NCBI GenBank assembly: GCA_022059125.1
Contig: JAEUWY010000004.1
Coordinates: forward strand, 2,604,001-2,668,000
Length of the DNA: 64,000 nucleotides
Reading direction: 5' to 3'
Source: Corynespora cassiicola
Taxonomy: Eukaryota; Ascomycota; Dothideomycetes; Pleosporales; Corynesporascaceae
The translations under genes and the position numbers were made by a program. This document shows positions 1-11,547 of this stretch, piece by piece (within the stretch, counting starts at the first letter, position 1; each line of letters starts with the position of its first letter). The notes beneath the pieces are model-generated. The model saw only the letters and a program-made list of their open reading frames with translations, was not told the DNA's origin and made no database searches.

Positions 1-368
1 GGGTCCGGCGCTGAAGGCGACGATTTCTTCGACGGGCGTCTTGCGTTCGCGGAGGCGCACCGCTTCTTCGATGCTCAACTCGTCGAAGGGGTTCATGCTG
101 TGCTTGACGCTTGCGGTTTCGACGGCGGTTTGCGCGCGGTTGACGCGGGGTTTGACCTTGAGTACATGTTAGGGCGGGCTGGAGGAGTACATTGAGCGTA
201 TATGCGGGCGGGACGGCGTGGTGCTGCGAGGCATGGCGCAAAGAGTTGCAGGCGTGCTTTCAGGCTTCACGAGCTGCGATGCTCCGATCGGAGCTCAAAA
301 GTGGGACGGCGACGTACGGCATAGTCAATAACCCGCTTGACGGGGACCAGTATCCTGAGACCAGACAT
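1..368 (-). CDS. ETFB: Electron transfer flavoprotein beta subunit, 5' part (truncated by window edge)
   Basis: Mitochondrial matrix flavoprotein subunit that passes electrons from acyl-CoA dehydrogenases to ETF-ubiquinone oxidoreductase. Exon 1 (318..368) encodes MSGLRILVPVKRVIDYA. A 161-nt intron with GTACGT donor and CCCTAAC branch site follows. Exon 2 (1..156) resumes with VKPRVN and continues with VETASVKHSMNPFDE and EEAVRLRE, all hallmarks of the ETF-beta N-terminus. The reading frame is open to the window start, so about the last three quarters of the protein lie outside. The start at 368 gives the usual fungal N-terminus. Identification rests on motif recognition and on exact frame continuity across the intron. 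Confidence 0.93.
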
Positions 369-1768
369 TGTGGCGATTTGGTTCCTCGACGGCTTCCTGG
401 GGGAAAGGTTTCGAGGGCGAGGTCGGGGAATTGAAGTAGAGGCTAGGGTGGGATAGATGGTCTTCGGTCGTAGCCGTCTTGTGCGTCAAGGATCTGATCA
501 GAAGCCGAGGGTGAGCGACCGAGCTTCCCCGCCGTGGTTTTCCGAGCCTTGGCGCATGACACAATCATTCATTCCATCGCATGTCGGCGGTTTACAGCTG
601 AACATGGATGAGTATCATAAATAAAAACGGTATCGGGATCCCTATCGAGTTATAGAAAAGGGTGTGTCGGAGTGACAGATGAACATGTGCCAAAATGTAT
701 CACGATAAGATTGCATACTTAATTCCAGCTACTAAAGCGGCCCCGAAGGGTGCCGCATGCGTTTTCTACTGCTACGCATTCGTCATTCCGGTAAACATGT
801 TCATATATCAAGAGAGCCTCAAAGTTCTGGGTCAATTCTATCAAGATACCAAACAAGACTTCGGGGGCTGGAATCTGAGGACAGGAATCGGCAAATGCTC
901 TTCGATACACCTTTCTTGGCCTCAACAGTGGCATCTTTGCTTGCATTTTCCAAGGAAATTAGTGTTCCTACGAATATCAAATAATCATTCTCCAATGATA
1001 AGGTCATCAAATTGGCATAATGAGCGGGAATTCTGAAGAGGAACCGGGACAGTCATAAAGAATGGACTTTTATGGCCAAATTCAATCGTTCAATAGTAGA
1101 ATGGGCTTATTCCTATGGCGCTCATGCTGGCTCTGTTTTTGAGGGCTCGTTGCGGAACTGGTACCTCTCGTGTGGTCGTGTGAGAGAGAGAAACCGTGCG
1201 TCTGCGGTATAGCAGCCGGGCATGCCATAACCGTGCAACTTTTTCAGAAGTCGCTAGCGGTTGACTGGGACAGATGACATAACTATCAATTGGCGTATCA
1301 GAATATTCTTGAAATTCTGGAAGTCAGTCCTTCTATCATGGAGCTGTGCTCATTACCCAGAATCCGAGAGAACACTATCCACAATCTGGTACGACCATGT
1401 GCTCTCTAGTCCATAACTATTGCCCTTGTATAAAATGGAGATTAGCCTCTATATCCTCAATTCGTTGAATATCTGATTGGAAGCTGCAGTGGGGTGAGGA
1501 GGGGTCCCAATCTAGCGTAGAACTAAAGCATCCGCCAAATATATGGAGAATATAGCTAAAATAATTCCGAATATAATCTTCCATGAACACACTGATGTTT
1601 GAACTAGTTCTATAAGCCATTAGATCTACACGGAGAACACATATGGCACTAATCTCAAATGAGAATATGTTGTACAAATTTCAAAATAAAGGAGATGGTT
1701 GTATCATTGGAACAGAGATGCTGCTGGCTAGACGACATGAGGAATACGGTATTTGCTGACCTGAAGCT
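369..1768. other. AT-rich intergenic block, no gene recognised
   Basis: No reading frame here has a recognisable protein motif or a convincing splice structure. The short open frames at 695–1036 (+) and 1417–1677 (-) have no family resemblance. Base composition is clearly more AT-rich than in the flanking housekeeping genes and grades into the decayed HET gene. The block may contain further eroded sequence, but nothing can be named. Confidence 0.5.
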
Positions 1769-3942
1769 TCAGATAATAGTGATGGTCTTCTGAGAAGCTA
1801 ATTTATCCCAAAACTTTATGTCCTGCCAGCGGTCTATGTGATCAGAAACTGGCATCTCTTTCTCCAAGTATATGTATATTATCGCAATACCCACCCGTCT
1901 GTACTTTTCTGTTTCCTTTTGACCTTCATATGTTGATAATCTCTCCAAAAGCAGACCAGTAACTCCCCAGTGTGTCTCTTCCAATTCAAAGAGATTTACA
2001 AAAGACAAGACAAAATGAAGCCTCCTCTCAAGTGAAATCTCTTCGTAGTCTTCATCTTCTCCAAAATCGAAACTAGGGTTAGATATCTCGACACGTATAG
2101 CGTCGTCTAGCGTTTCTAGATTTATATCTAGAAAAAGAAAGCTTGATAGGTTCGCTGAAGATCCACTATGATTTTGGACCTTAACCCGGGTAATCCAGCT
2201 TTGTACTATCACAGAACCTTGGCCAGGTCCAAATCGATTTCCAGTAGTTAGTTGATAATCCAAGCTTTGAAGTTTCCACAATCGAAAAAGCTGACCATCC
2301 CTCTCCGGACACATATAGTGGCTGATCTCAGTTCCAGCATGCGTCTTAGCCCAGCTCCATGAAGGTGCATATGCAAGTAGCGTATCTTTTGACGGGCAGT
2401 GTAGTTCTTGGAGCTCATTAGGGGATATATTACCCACCACGCGCCAAAGGAGCTGATCCGGGAAAGTATCATTGTACCATATTCCGGACACGTGATCAGC
2501 ACCGATGTTTTGTTGTACAATGCCCGCGAGGCCAGAAACTGCGGAGGCGATCTCTCCAGTTAGACAATTTGCGGCCGGTGAATCTATCCACTATGTGTTT
2601 CCATGAGCCAATCCAAGTTTCCGTGATAGGAGAGCCACTTTCGCTGATGAGCTTTGGCTCTCTACGTTTTTTTTCTATTAGAGAAATTTTGCCCAACGAG
2701 TGCCATAGATTTGTGCCAAGTATGTCCATCATGTGTGACGTAATTTCACGCTTGCATTCGCAAGCCGTCTCGCAGAGGCAACTCCAACTTATTTCTTCGG
2801 CTCCGAACCAAATGATGCGCGGTGACAGCATGACTTCTTGGAGCGTCCATCCTCTTTCATGGAGACTATGAAAGCGAATTTTGGGAAAAGTCGTCAAGTT
2901 CTCTCTGTATTGGCAAGTCCCATCATCTTGCGTACGCGTACATGAGATATTCATATGGCGGCTACTCCGTAGATAAATCGGGGGTTCTAGTTCAGGTAAT
3001 TTCTTGAATAGATGGCCATATCCCCCGATAAAGAGACCGCTCTCACTGCTCGGCGAATCTATAGCAGCATATGTAATCGTAGAATTCGAATATACAGAGC
3101 ACATCTGCGCCGCTTCGTGTTCCCAATCACATGCTGAGTCTTGTATAATGCAAAGGCTGTCGATCCAAAGGTATTTTATACCAAGTCCACGTGTTAGAAG
3201 CACAGCATCGCGAATTGTCGCAGGGAGATTTTCCAGCCCAATTTTCCTTTTATGAGCTTCAATGTTGGCCAAGGACGTGAAAAAATCTGTTTGCCCCCCC
3301 CCAGCAATAACTCAAGGTAGCGTAACTTCCATATTCTCCAGGATTCGATGTGTACAAGAACGGTTATTTGGTTGGACTACCAACATCAATGAGACGGGTT
3401 GGTAATATTTGTGAAGTAGATGGGCACATTTCTCTGTGGAAACTTGTACAGTGCGCCATCCAGGATCTGGTTTGCTCGTTGATATCATCTATCGAGGACA
3501 AAACGGGTAAATGAATGTGGTAGAATAGGTGTGGCCATCTCTCAGATGCACTCTCTATACTGATTTTTAGCTCAATGTACCGCCTCAAGATCTATGATAA
3601 AACCTCACCGTCGTCAGTGTAGATCTGGAATGTCTCTTATCCCCAGTAATTAGGTAAACACCAGCGACCCTCATCAGAACATCTTTTTTCCTCATCTCCT
3701 ATTATGGATACAGAGAATTTCAAAATTGACCTGGATTTTTGACGAAGAGGTTCCCATGAACCAAGGTAGAAACAAATATTCTCTAATCCAGAGATTGACA
3801 AAACATCAGCCACGCTTCTGAATGTTCTGCACACGAAACAGTTTTGAGAAGCCCCTCTCAGCACATCCGAAAGGAGCAACTTCCCAATAAATGTTTCTTC
3901 AAAAGTCAAATTCTTGCAGGCGGTACAGGTCCCTGAAGCCAC
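1769..3942 (-). pseudogene. HET-domain (heterokaryon incompatibility) protein gene, decayed
   Basis: HET proteins trigger non-self recognition and cell death in fungi. Read on the minus strand from 3942, the N-terminus carries a CTAC cysteine pair. The HET core follows: RLIDVGSPTK, ATLSYCWGG near 3310, then LPATIRDAV, YLWIDSLCIIQD and ERGWTLQE, with a HET-type C-terminal region to 1769. At least five lesions break it. In-frame stops lie at 3637–3639 (TAA), 3592–3594 (TAG) and 3364–3366 (TAA). The C9 run at 3294–3302, read as G9 after SYCW, shifts the frame, and a second frameshift lies near 2535–2560. Each stop could arise by one C-to-T change from a glutamine codon, as repeat-induced point mutation would produce. 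A functional protein is very unlikely, though the G-tract could also be a sequencing error. Confidence 0.85.
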
Positions 3943-4904
3943 TGAAGGGCCGGGAGGGGTGGATTACATAGCTAAATGGATATGCAACTCGTCGTCTAAC
4001 TCTAGAGAGTTCCAACAAGGCTGGCCTCGGAAGCCCAAAGGAACAACAGCTAAAGGCGACCCTTGACCACCGCAAGCAACTAATGCAGAAGCAAAGAACA
4101 ACAGAAAAGGCCAAACATGAACAACACGATGATGGATAGTGTAGAAGGTAGAAATCAGCGTCCAAAAAGACTTCTGCCTAAAACCCCGCCATGAAGGAAG
4201 CCACCACCTGGGCACGACTGTGCAACCTTGGAAGCAAGTCAGCAACCAACGACGCTAACCCCCATCGAGCACAACCCAACACGACATACACAAACAAGGC
4301 CTCCAGGCAACATGGCCTTGGAAGGATGTGCAACTTTTGCACAAGAGGACGTCATGACAGGGTCAAAATACTTCAGCACAATAGACAGACTTTTTCTCCT
4401 ATTTCGCCGTTGACCCAGCCGGCCTGCAGGTACCCGAAAACCCCTCGACTCCGTGAACCCCTAGGAAACCCTTTTGAGATCTACAAGTACAAGCCGGTCC
4501 TCGGCACCCTCCCCAGCAGACATACCGCCGTGAAAATGAAGACGAAGAGAGAAAAAGAGAGAGTAAGAGAGGGAGAGGTTGATGATCCCGCAGTCCTGAC
4601 ATTGTGAAAAATGCTAGACTAAGGCAAAATTATGTATGATTTTTTGTTTTTTTCCGTTATTCAGAGTAACCCGGCATACCGTACCCAGACCCAGGCAATT
4701 AAAGACTCCGATTCACTTTTCCCATCCCGATTTGACGACTAAGTAAACCCGTGCTTAAATGTCTTGGTAAATGTGGATAAGCAAGCCGCAAACTCATTCC
4801 ATACGCAAACGCAAAGGGGCTATGTGAACAATTCATAACTCGTGACAGCCAAGTCCGAGCCTGGACCATCCACCGGCCTGCGTTGAAGGATGTTAAAAGG
4901 TCCT
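3943..4904. other. Intergenic region between HET relic and RRM gene
   Basis: About 960 bp without a supportable gene. The open frame at 4191–4607 (+) has no recognisable motif and an irregular composition ending in a charged Arg/Glu/Lys stretch. The part next to 4905 is the expected 3' untranslated region of the RRM gene. Confidence 0.5.
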
Positions 4905-6311
4905 CTAAGCAGCAGCTGGGACGGCCGGGGTCTCGGAGGAGCTGGTGGTGGTGGTGGTGGTGGTGGCGGCGGCGGCGGCGGGGGCAGCCTCGGTGGCAGG
5001 GGCAGCAGCGGGAGCGGCCTCGGTGGTTGCAGCAGCGGGGGCGGCAGGAGCAGCCTCCTCACCCTCGGCGGGAGCCTCGGGGTGGTCATCCTCCTTGCCG
5101 GGGGAGTCGATGGCGACCTTGACGGCGATCTCACGGCCCTCAACCTCCTTGCCGTTCATCTCAGAGCAAGCCTTCTGCTGAAGCTCCTCGGAGCCGAGGG
5201 TGACGAAACCGAAACCACGGCCCTTGCGGGGCTCACCGCGAGCCTGCAACTTCTTGACCATGAAGCGGGGGATGGGGCGGAGAGCGATCTTGGCGTTGGT
5301 GGGAGAGTAGTCCTTGAAGATCTCGAGAAGCTGGCCAAAGTTAGCATGATGTTGGGGAAGAAGCAAACAGGGAGACATACCTTATCCTCCTTCAGGTCAT
5401 AGGGGAGGTTAGCAACCATGACCTTGGTCTTGGAGGGGACGCCATCCTCGGGGGGACCGCGCTGCTTGCGCTCACGGGGAGCAGCAGGCTTCTTGGAACC
5501 GGCAGCCTCCGTCGTGCCCTTCTCAGCTGTGAGTGCTTCGTTCGTTGTCTCGGTGAGTGGGATGACTTGGCCCGGTACATTTGTAGGTGCGCTCTCTGCG
5601 GGAGCAGCGTCGGTGAGCTCGACTTGTTCGGCGCCCTCAGCGCCATCAGCCTAAACCGTCATTGTTAGATTCAAGGGCCGGTAACGGTGGGGCAGAAATG
5701 CCGGGTTCACACTCACAGCACGGCCGCCACGTCCGGCACGACCGCCACGGCCACGGCCACGGCCACGGCCACGAGTAGAGGCACGGCGACGGTGCTCGGT
5801 TCCGCTGGCGCCCTCGGCACCGCTGCCAGCGCCCTCTGCGTGGGCCTCGGGGGTGCGGGCAAGCTGGATCGAGACCTTGCGGTCGAGAATGGCCTTGCCG
5901 TTCAACTCGGCGATGGCACGCTCGGCCTCGGTCGGGGTCGACAGGGCGACGAAGGCATAGCCGACGGGGCGCGAGGTGCGGGGGTTCGTGGGGATGGTGG
6001 TGGACTCACTGTTGGGATGGTGTTAGCGGGCGGGACAGCGGAATGGGCGATGCGTCATAGCAGAGGCAAGGGCCCACTTACACAAGATAGTCCTTGAAGA
6101 AGTCCTTCAGCTCCCCCTCGGTGGTCGCATACGCGAGGTTCCCAATGTAGAGTCGCCTTCCCTCGGCGGCGCTGGCGAGGACGGCCTCGTCTCCGGCAGC
6201 AGTGGGCTGGGGAGCGGCGGCAGCGCCGGTGTTCTCGGTGGTGGAGGTGGTGTTGTTGTCGAGGGAGGTGGTGGCCATCTGGGCGGTAACACTGTCGATA
6301 GAGGCGGACAT
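4905..6311 (-). CDS. Two-RRM RNA-binding protein with Arg/Gly linker and Ala/Thr tail
   Basis: Exons 6082..6311, 5717..6008, 5381..5650 and 4905..5330 give 405 residues; introns are 73, 66 and 50 nt. RRM1 (about residues 55–135) has RNP2 LYIGNL and RNP1 VGYAFVAL, and spans the first intron. A run of RG dipeptides (RGRGRGRGG) follows, then an acidic/proline linker, then RRM2 with RNP2 VMVANL and RNP1 KGRGFGFVTL. The C-terminus is low complexity: Glu/Ala-rich, then poly-Ala and poly-Thr encoded by a GGC/GGT-type microsatellite at 4943–4981. The start at 6311 (MSASIDSV) is preferred; an in-frame ATG at 6341 would add ten residues. It probably binds RNA in nucleus or cytoplasm, but the specific role is unknown. 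No one-to-one yeast orthologue is claimed. Confidence 0.88.
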
Positions 6312-6729
6312 ATTGACTGAAGTTTGCGGGTTGACGAACACGACGAGATATCGGACCGTGCAGGAAGTTGATGGAAACTTGTGGAGTCCTGGCTAACCTA
6401 GGTAAAGGCCGACCGTGAACAGTTGTGTTTGGGGGGAGATGGGGATTGTCGAGACCGCCTGGAAGGTGGAACTTATTGTCGAGGGGGGTGGATGGGTAGC
6501 TACGAGCCCGGAGCGTGGAGTGGGGGGAAAGGGTTGATGGAGAGGTCTGGTGTGTTCACTTGAGTTGACTTGATGGAGTGGGAAAAGGAGCAGGCGGTCG
6601 AGCTCATCAAATATTTTGAGGAGCGAACGGCAGACGCCAAGGGCTAGGCCGCTTTGGGCAGTCCAAGCGGATATTTTTTGCATGCGAGGAAGGGCGCCCC
6701 AGCTGCCACTGGCTGGCGCTGCCCGGCGG

Positions 6730-6790
6730 TGGCCTGCCCTGGCCTGCCCTGGCCTGCCCTGGCCTGCCCTGGCCTGCCGTCGCCTGCCCT
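6730..6790. repeat. 10-bp minisatellite, unit GGCCTGCCCT
   Basis: Four perfect 10-bp units run from 6731 to 6770, followed by two units with one or two changes. It lies about 600 bp upstream of the TAH18 start codon. Confidence 0.9.
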
Positions 6791-6981
6791 CCGCTGCCTG
6801 TCCTCGCCCGCTTGAGCCTGCCCGAGCCTGGGGCCCGCCTACTCTGGCCAGGTGCGCCACACATAGGGGGCCGCCCCCCCTCGCATCGCCGGGGCGACGG
6901 CCAGTGCGAGACGTGCCCCGGCCGCCGGCGCTGGCCCTCTCCGCCGTTTGACCTCCTGAGCCCGCGCAGTGACTCCCGCCG

Positions 6982-7034
6982 GCCTGCCGCCTGTCCGCCT
7001 GTCCGCCTGTCCGCCTGCTCGCCTGCTCGCCTGC
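6982..7034. repeat. 8-bp minisatellite, unit GCCTGTCC / GCCTGCTC
   Basis: About six 8-bp units in tandem; the first half reads GCCTGTCC and the later units GCCTGCTC, in the same GC-rich region upstream of TAH18. The core GCCTG is shared with the 10-bp array at 6730, suggesting related slippage-prone sequence. Confidence 0.85.
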
Positions 7035-7372
7035 CCCCCGCCGCCGGGAGACTCGCTCGCTTACCTAAGCGCCCCGTTTAACCCGCCCGCCCCGGCGCCA
7101 CACGCCCTCGCTGCCGCTATCGCCCTTTCGACGTGCCCCGGACCGCACGCCGCAACCACGATGCAGCTTCACTCTAGCACCTCTAGCACGCCTGCCTACC
7201 GAGCCGCTAGAGAGCCTCAACCCTGGAAAGAGCCGCCTGCTGACTGACGTGGCGAGTCACCACACCGACCTTCGGTGCCAGACGCTGCCTCTTCACGCAT
7301 TGCGCCCCTGACTCTTTCCTGGACGCCGTGTCAAACCTGTCATTCGGGCTAGTCGCTGCTCTGCCGCCCACC

Positions 7373-9511
7373 ATGGCGATCGCTCTGCAGGAACGCCGCG
7401 CCCTCGTATTGTATGGTTCCGAAACGGGAAATGCTCAAGACGTCGCAGAGGAGCTGGGCCGCATTGCAGAGCGCCTGCGCTTCGACACCGACGTCGCAGA
7501 GCTCAATGCCGTCAGCGTGGTGCGTGAATCGAGTCACACTTGCCTCGACCCTCGGCTGTGCAAATCCTGACCCCGTTTTTGCAGAATCAACTTCGCCAGT
7601 ATTCTGTGGTCCTCATTGCCATCTCCACCACCGGCCAGGGCGAATTGCCTGCCAATTCGCAGACTCTCTGGCGAGCATTGCGCAGCAGACGTCTCCCAGA
7701 CGGCTGTCTTCAGCGCATGAGATTTGCCTCATTTGGTCTGGGAGACACATCCTATCCCAAGTGCGTCCACTGTTGCCCATCATCTTGAACTACTTCCATG
7801 TCTGACTCATGCAGATACAACTGGGCACATCGAAAGCTCCGCAACCGTCTCATCCAGCTGGGCGCCCATTCCATCTGCCCTGGAGCCGAATCTGATGAAC
7901 AGCATCCGGAGGGGTACGTGCTGAATCACATTCTGCCTTCACTTCCGCATTCAAAACGCATACCTTTCTCGACCCACCGGTGCTGATTCTTCTTGCAGCG
8001 TAGATGGCTCATTCCTTCCATGGTCGACCACACTCCGCCAGCAATTACTGGCCGACTACCCTCTTCCTGACGGTGTCGAGCCGATACCGGACGACGTGCT
8101 GCTAGACCCGAAATGGCTCCTTGCGCCTGCTGATGGAGTTGAAGTACCATCAGCTCCTATTGACAATCATTCATCTACTATAACCAATGGAGTGACATCC
8201 GATGTGCCACCTGGTGATTTGCTCGAGGTTCCTGGAGGCATAGCAGCAAATGTTACCTCAAACGAACGAGTAACACCTGCTTCCCACTGGCAAGATGTGC
8301 GACACCTGGTCCTCGACATCCCGTCACACCGTCCATACGCCCCAGGCGATGTCCTCAACATTTACCCCAAGAACTTTCCCGTAGATGTGAACGAATTTCT
8401 CAAGGTAATGGACTGGGAATCCATGGCTGACACACCCTTAAAATTCACTCCATCCACACCTGCAACTCCTCCAAATTCGGCACTGCCAGTGCCAAACGTA
8501 TCATCAGACAGCGCAATCACTCTCAGGAAACTTCTTACTAATCATCTAGACATCATGTCCATTCCTCGTCGCTCCTTTTTCGCTCAACTGGCCCACTTCA
8601 CCAATGATGAATTTCACCGGGCACGCCTTCTCGAGTTCACAGACCCAGAGTACATTGACGAACTTTACGACTACACGACACGACCCCGCCGGAGTATTCT
8701 GGAAGTTCTCCAGGAATTTGAGACCGTGAAGATCCCTTGGCAGCGGCTGTGTTCCATCATTCCCTCTATTCGGGCCCGGCAATTCAGCATCGCGAGCGCG
8801 TTATCGCCTTCTTCAGCTTCCGATAACCAGACCAGAATCGAATTGCTGATCGCTATTGTAAAATACCGAACGGTGATTAAAAGAATCCGAGAAGGTGTGT
8901 GCACGCGGTACGTGGCTACCCTGATACCGGGTCAAGAGATCAGTGTCATGCTGCAAAAAGGTGGTCTGGGCGTTACAAAAGCAGAGACGCAAAAACCCGT
9001 CATCATGGTTGGGCCGGGAACAGGCGTTGCACCCATGCGCGCACTGATCCACCAACGAAGGCATTGGCGCGATGAGCTCGAGATCGACAGCGATAAAGCT
9101 CCTCGCGATGTTCTCTTCTTCGGGTGCCGCAACGAGTCGTCCGATTTCTTTTTCAGAGATGAGTGGGACAGATTGAAGCAAGATGGTGTTCCATTGGACG
9201 TTCTGGCGGCATTTTCGAGGGATCAGGTAAGCTTCATTTCATTGATTCATGGGCTGCAAGCTAACGGTTCGTAGCGCCAAAAGGTGTACGTGCAAGATCT
9301 CGTCCGCCAACAGAGTGAATCCGTCTACAATGCGCTTGTGAGGAACAATGGTATAATTTATATTTGCGGTTCATCTGGAAAGATGCCACAGGCCGTTCGC
9401 GAAGCACTCATTGAATCATTCCAGAGCCACGGAAGCTTAAGCCGGGACGAAGCTGAGGCCTATTTAGTGGACATGGAGAAGAAAGGGAGATACAAGCAGG
9501 AAACATGGTAG
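7373..9511 (+). CDS. TAH18: NADPH-dependent diflavin oxidoreductase (Tah18/Ndor1)
   Basis: Electron donor to Dre2 in cytosolic Fe–S cluster assembly; cytosolic. Exons 7373..7519, 7585..7760, 7815..7913, 7999..9226 and 9275..9511 give 628 residues, the usual family length. The N-terminal flavodoxin domain (about 1–155) has the FMN loop YGSETGNAQD and STTGQGE. The FAD-binding region has RQFSIAS near residue 402. The NADP-binding domain has GPGTGVAPMRA near 478 and FFGCRN, and the tail has YLVDMEKKGRY. The start codon sits in a strong context (CCACCATGG). All four introns keep frame, including the split codon in CCCAA|A. Intron sizes are 65, 54, 85 and 48 nt. Confidence 0.95.
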
Positions 9512-11036
9512 TCCAACATCATGTTTCCAGCTGCGTAGAGTGAGTTGTTTCACATATAAACCTAGAAGGTTTCTAGCTTTGATGAGACCATGATAGAATA
9601 GAAACGGTTTCGTTTCCTTGTACAGAGATAGATCCATCTAGCATAAACAATCAAATATATGCAGATAATTTGGCCTCCCTCTGTTCGTGCTAGCATCACA
9701 GTCATTGGAGCTTGCAAATTCGGCCGTTCAGCTTTTGGCGACTAAAGGCTATCACCCACAGAAGCAACATCAATATTTTCTCAGATGCCAGTTTCAACCT
9801 TGGGGTATGACATATATAAAAAGAGGTTCCTAATAATAGTTTCGTGGCTTCTGGGCATCAAGACCCGGCAATCTCAAGATCTAAAACTCCCAATTCAAGC
9901 CCTAGACCACTGTTGGCCGGCGGTCTCGAATCCACCAGGTCAACTACTGACCCATCTGAGACCCAAGTGCCCCTACTGTTCCTCCCCACCTACATCACAT
10001 CTTGATACAAAGCCCATGTTATTCCCTACACCTCAAATACACAGCTCATGACATCGCAACAGCAACCAAACTCCCATCAAATCTACTCACCGCCGACGCG
10101 ATCCCACATATCAGCACCTGCCCCTTCCAATACGTTGAAAACACTCACCAGGATTTTCAAGAAGAATAAACAAATCATAACAGGACTGGGAAGTCCATAA
10201 ATCGCAAAACAGACACACAGGGGCTGCCCCTCAAATCTCACCAGAATACCGCCCCCCTCATATACGTTGCCGGCAAGCGCCGACGCATTAACCACCCGCC
10301 GAAAAAAAAAACACCTCTTCCTCACGTTCGCGAAACGATCAACTGACTCCCTACTGGCGCACTTGCTATTGGACTGGTACTTGGCGATGCTTTTGGGACG
10401 GCATGTGAAGTGTTCGGGTCAGACGGAGCCGGGGACATGGTACGGAAGAGGGGGTTGTTCGGCGATGTGGAGTTGGAGGGTAGCGTTGGTGCAGTGGTTA
10501 TTGGATGGGGTTGGGACGGGAGACAATTTGGGGCTGGTGTTAGAAACGATAGAATGGCTGTTGGTCGAGGCACTAGTAAGGGGGGTTAAACAACACATAT
10601 TTATATTAAAGTGTATTGAAGGGTTGAAAAGGTCAAAAAGGTTATTGCTAAGTTGAGGGGGTTCATCGTGTAAAAATAGCAGGGGTGCTAAGTGTTGCAA
10701 ACAGGTAGGGCTGAACATTCAGCCTAGGGATGAGCGGATTCTAATTCGACAGTTTCTCATGTATCCATTAATTTTAACATCTGCAGGCATAATGTTTGCA
10801 AAAGCTTATTTAGCTAGTTGCTTACAGATAGAAAAGTACAACAGCGAAGGAAAAAGGTATTTTAGCCAATATGAAGGCAAAGAAAGCAACGCGTTGTGAT
10901 GTTTTGGTACAGAACGAGATAAATACCATATTCATGAAACGAACCCAACTACCATCTCGTATGACTTTGGAAAACATACACTCGAATATTTACACATCAT
11001 GTCCCGGACTTTACTGCCTAGCATTCTTACTCATCT
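9512..11036. other. Intergenic region, no gene seen
   Basis: About 1.5 kb between the convergent ends of TAH18 and the small secreted protein gene. Open frames at 9785–10051 and 10267–10656 (+) and several on the minus strand show no motif, signal sequence or splice logic. There is an A9 run near 10302 and AT-rich sequence from about 10600 to 11000. Confidence 0.5.
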
Positions 11037-11547
11037 CTAACCGCCAAAGTTGAAAGAGACAGACGAAGTATCGCAAACCGCTGAGTTATATCCCACTGGT
11101 CATCATTAGTTCCCAACCCTACCATCCTCAAACCGCAAGACGAAAAAACTTACACTGATAGAAACTCTCGCCCTTTGGATACGCCTTCTCACATATATCA
11201 TCAATTCGCCATTGGAACAGTGCCTGGCAGGCCTCTTGACTCCACTGCTCAACGCCTGCGCAGTTATCGCCGATATAAAGGGTCGCCGTGTAGGGAAACG
11301 ACTTCACTATGCCGGTGACCTTCTTGCGGCCGTGGTTCTTCTCGCCAGGCGTGCATATCGGCACCTTTGCGCAGGCGTTGACAATGGTGATGGATGCATT
11401 TACGGCGTCGGCTTGGTAGCCGAGACAGACAGGGTCCCTGGTCCAGCACGTGTTTGTGATGTTTGTGCGCGGAATAAGGTAGGGGAAAGCGAGGCCGGTA
11501 GAGCTGAAGGCCAGGGCGGCGGCAGCGAGGGAGAAGGGGAATTGCAT
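11037..11547 (-). CDS. Small secreted cysteine-rich protein
   Basis: Unrecognised family. Exon 1 (11154..11547) starts MQFPFSLAAAALAFSS, a clear signal peptide with cleavage likely after residue 21–22. The mature part has regularly spaced cysteines (seven in exon 1) and NxS/T sites. A consensus donor GTAAGT at 11153, a branch-like ACTAAT and an acceptor CCAG predict a 58-nt intron. Exon 2 (11037..11095) then encodes LGYNSAVCDTSSVSFNFGG, giving 150 residues and eight cysteines. Without splicing the frame would end at 11128 with a different short tail. The size, signal peptide and paired cysteines suit an apoplastic or effector-like protein, but that is inference. A TATA-like element lies about 95 bp upstream. 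Confidence 0.72.

Larger units (their letters stand above)
6312..7372. other. GC-rich divergent promoter region with minisatellites
   Basis: This region separates the RRM gene (-) from TAH18 (+) and must hold both promoters. From about 6700 to 7150 it is strongly GC- and pyrimidine-rich on the plus strand, with two short tandem-repeat arrays listed separately. Long open frames here are composition artefacts made of Pro/Ala/Arg repeats. Confidence 0.6.

Noticed and set aside
3592..3680. An intron that would remove two of the HET stops
   Set aside because: A GTGTTT…CATAG intron can be drawn, but joining it creates another stop, and the intervening residues (ETFQIYTDDGE) look like normal HET N-terminal sequence. 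The remaining stop and frameshifts are unaffected.
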